A stretch of 64,000 nucleotides of DNA from Bacteroidota bacterium. GTDB taxonomy: Bacteria > Bacteroidota > Bacteroidia > Chitinophagales > Chitinophagaceae. Location: assembly GCA_023424015.1 (NCBI GenBank), contig JAFAEM010000027.1:36566-100565 (forward strand), given 5' to 3'. The notes below the pieces were generated by a model. That model saw only the letters and a program-made list of their open reading frames with translations, made no database searches and was not told the DNA's origin. Both the position numbers and the translations under genes were made by a program. Numbering within the stretch: position 1 is the first letter of the stretch; each line of letters starts with the position of its first letter. Shown here in pieces: positions 63,922 through 64,000 of this stretch.

Positions 63922-63987
63922 TGTATTTAAAGTTTAAAGTTAACAAACTCATTTGTTGTTAACTCTAACTTTTGCTGGCCGAAGTTC

Positions 63988-64000
63988 GGGGGAGCTTACA
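63988..64000 (-). repeat. IS right inverted repeat
   Basis: GGGGGAGCTTACA, the exact inverse complement of 62697-62709. It ends at the last base of the window. Confidence 0.9.

Larger units (their letters stand above)
62697..64000 (-). mobile_element. IS3-family insertion sequence (IS407-like)
   Basis: A 1304-bp element bounded by 13-bp perfect inverted repeats that begin TGTAAGCT, with a second matching block (GTTAGAGTT) further in. It has two overlapping frames, orfA and orfB, joined by a programmed -1 frameshift at the A AAA AAG heptamer (63670-63664). OrfA's ERFT-like start (KKRFTESQIVAAI) and the TG...CA ends fit the IS407 group, which makes 4-bp target duplications. The predicted duplicate is AAAT (62693-62696), expected again from 64001. 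Confidence 0.9.

Noticed and set aside
1..64000. tRNA and rRNA genes
   Set aside because: No cloverleaf-type or rRNA-like stretch was recognised by eye; a tRNAscan or Rfam run would settle it.

Overview
The window looks like a chromosomal segment of a soil or plant-associated member of the Bacteroidota, most likely Chitinophagaceae. The reasons are a SusC/SusD pair, a type IX secretion (type B) C-terminal sorting domain, many Bacteroidota-style lipoprotein signals, and several -7 elements of the Bacteroidota form TAnnTTTG. No rRNA, tRNA or CRISPR was seen.

Region 1 (1-4258) is a nitric-oxide/low-oxygen module. It holds the 5' end of a divergent lipoprotein gene (perhaps a nos-type cytochrome), the iron-sulfur repair protein Ric, a flavodoxin-domain protein, a PAS histidine kinase and a receiver-CRP fusion regulator. 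The 311-bp divergent control region carries TGAC-N4-GTCA sites placed at the same distance from both predicted -7 elements. Region 2 (4259-9563) has a small unknown gene and a tesA-like esterase next to a ybbA/ybbP-like ABC exporter. Region 3 (9564-22165) is a series of mostly single genes: a 1070-aa T9SS-secreted repeat protein, a ZU5-like lipoprotein, a small cytochrome c lipoprotein, a DUF6786-like protein, a flavin-binding protein, regulators, an arabinofuranosidase-like lipoprotein and Dps. Region 4 (22166-28450) is further housekeeping and accessory genes, including a DoxX/HxlR divergent pair with clear palindromic operators, a DUF2975/HTH pair, an oxidoreductase, and a repeat-rich intergenic stretch.

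Region 5 (28451-62441) dominates the window: a complete, physically linked L-rhamnose utilisation locus. SusC/SusD and a third surface lipoprotein would import a rhamnose-containing glycan. Two GH78 alpha-L-rhamnosidases, three paralogous GH99/WbsX-like proteins with CBM9-like tails, an SGNH hydrolase and an alpha/beta hydrolase would process it. RhaT imports rhamnose, RhaI isomerises it, an FGGY kinase phosphorylates it, and a fused aldolase/short-chain dehydrogenase cleaves it and probably oxidises lactaldehyde. LutABC would then oxidise the resulting L-lactate to pyruvate. A GntR-type regulator with a sugar-sensing domain sits in the middle. Two enzymes have no obvious role in the standard pathway: a tandem class II aldolase whose second copy has lost its metal ligands, and a xylose-isomerase-like TIM barrel. 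A frameshifted fragment of the fused aldolase/dehydrogenase lies just past lutC.

Region 6 (62484-64000) is a complete IS3-family element (IS407-like). Its inverted repeats end exactly at the window edge, and it has cut through a minus-strand gene of unknown function.
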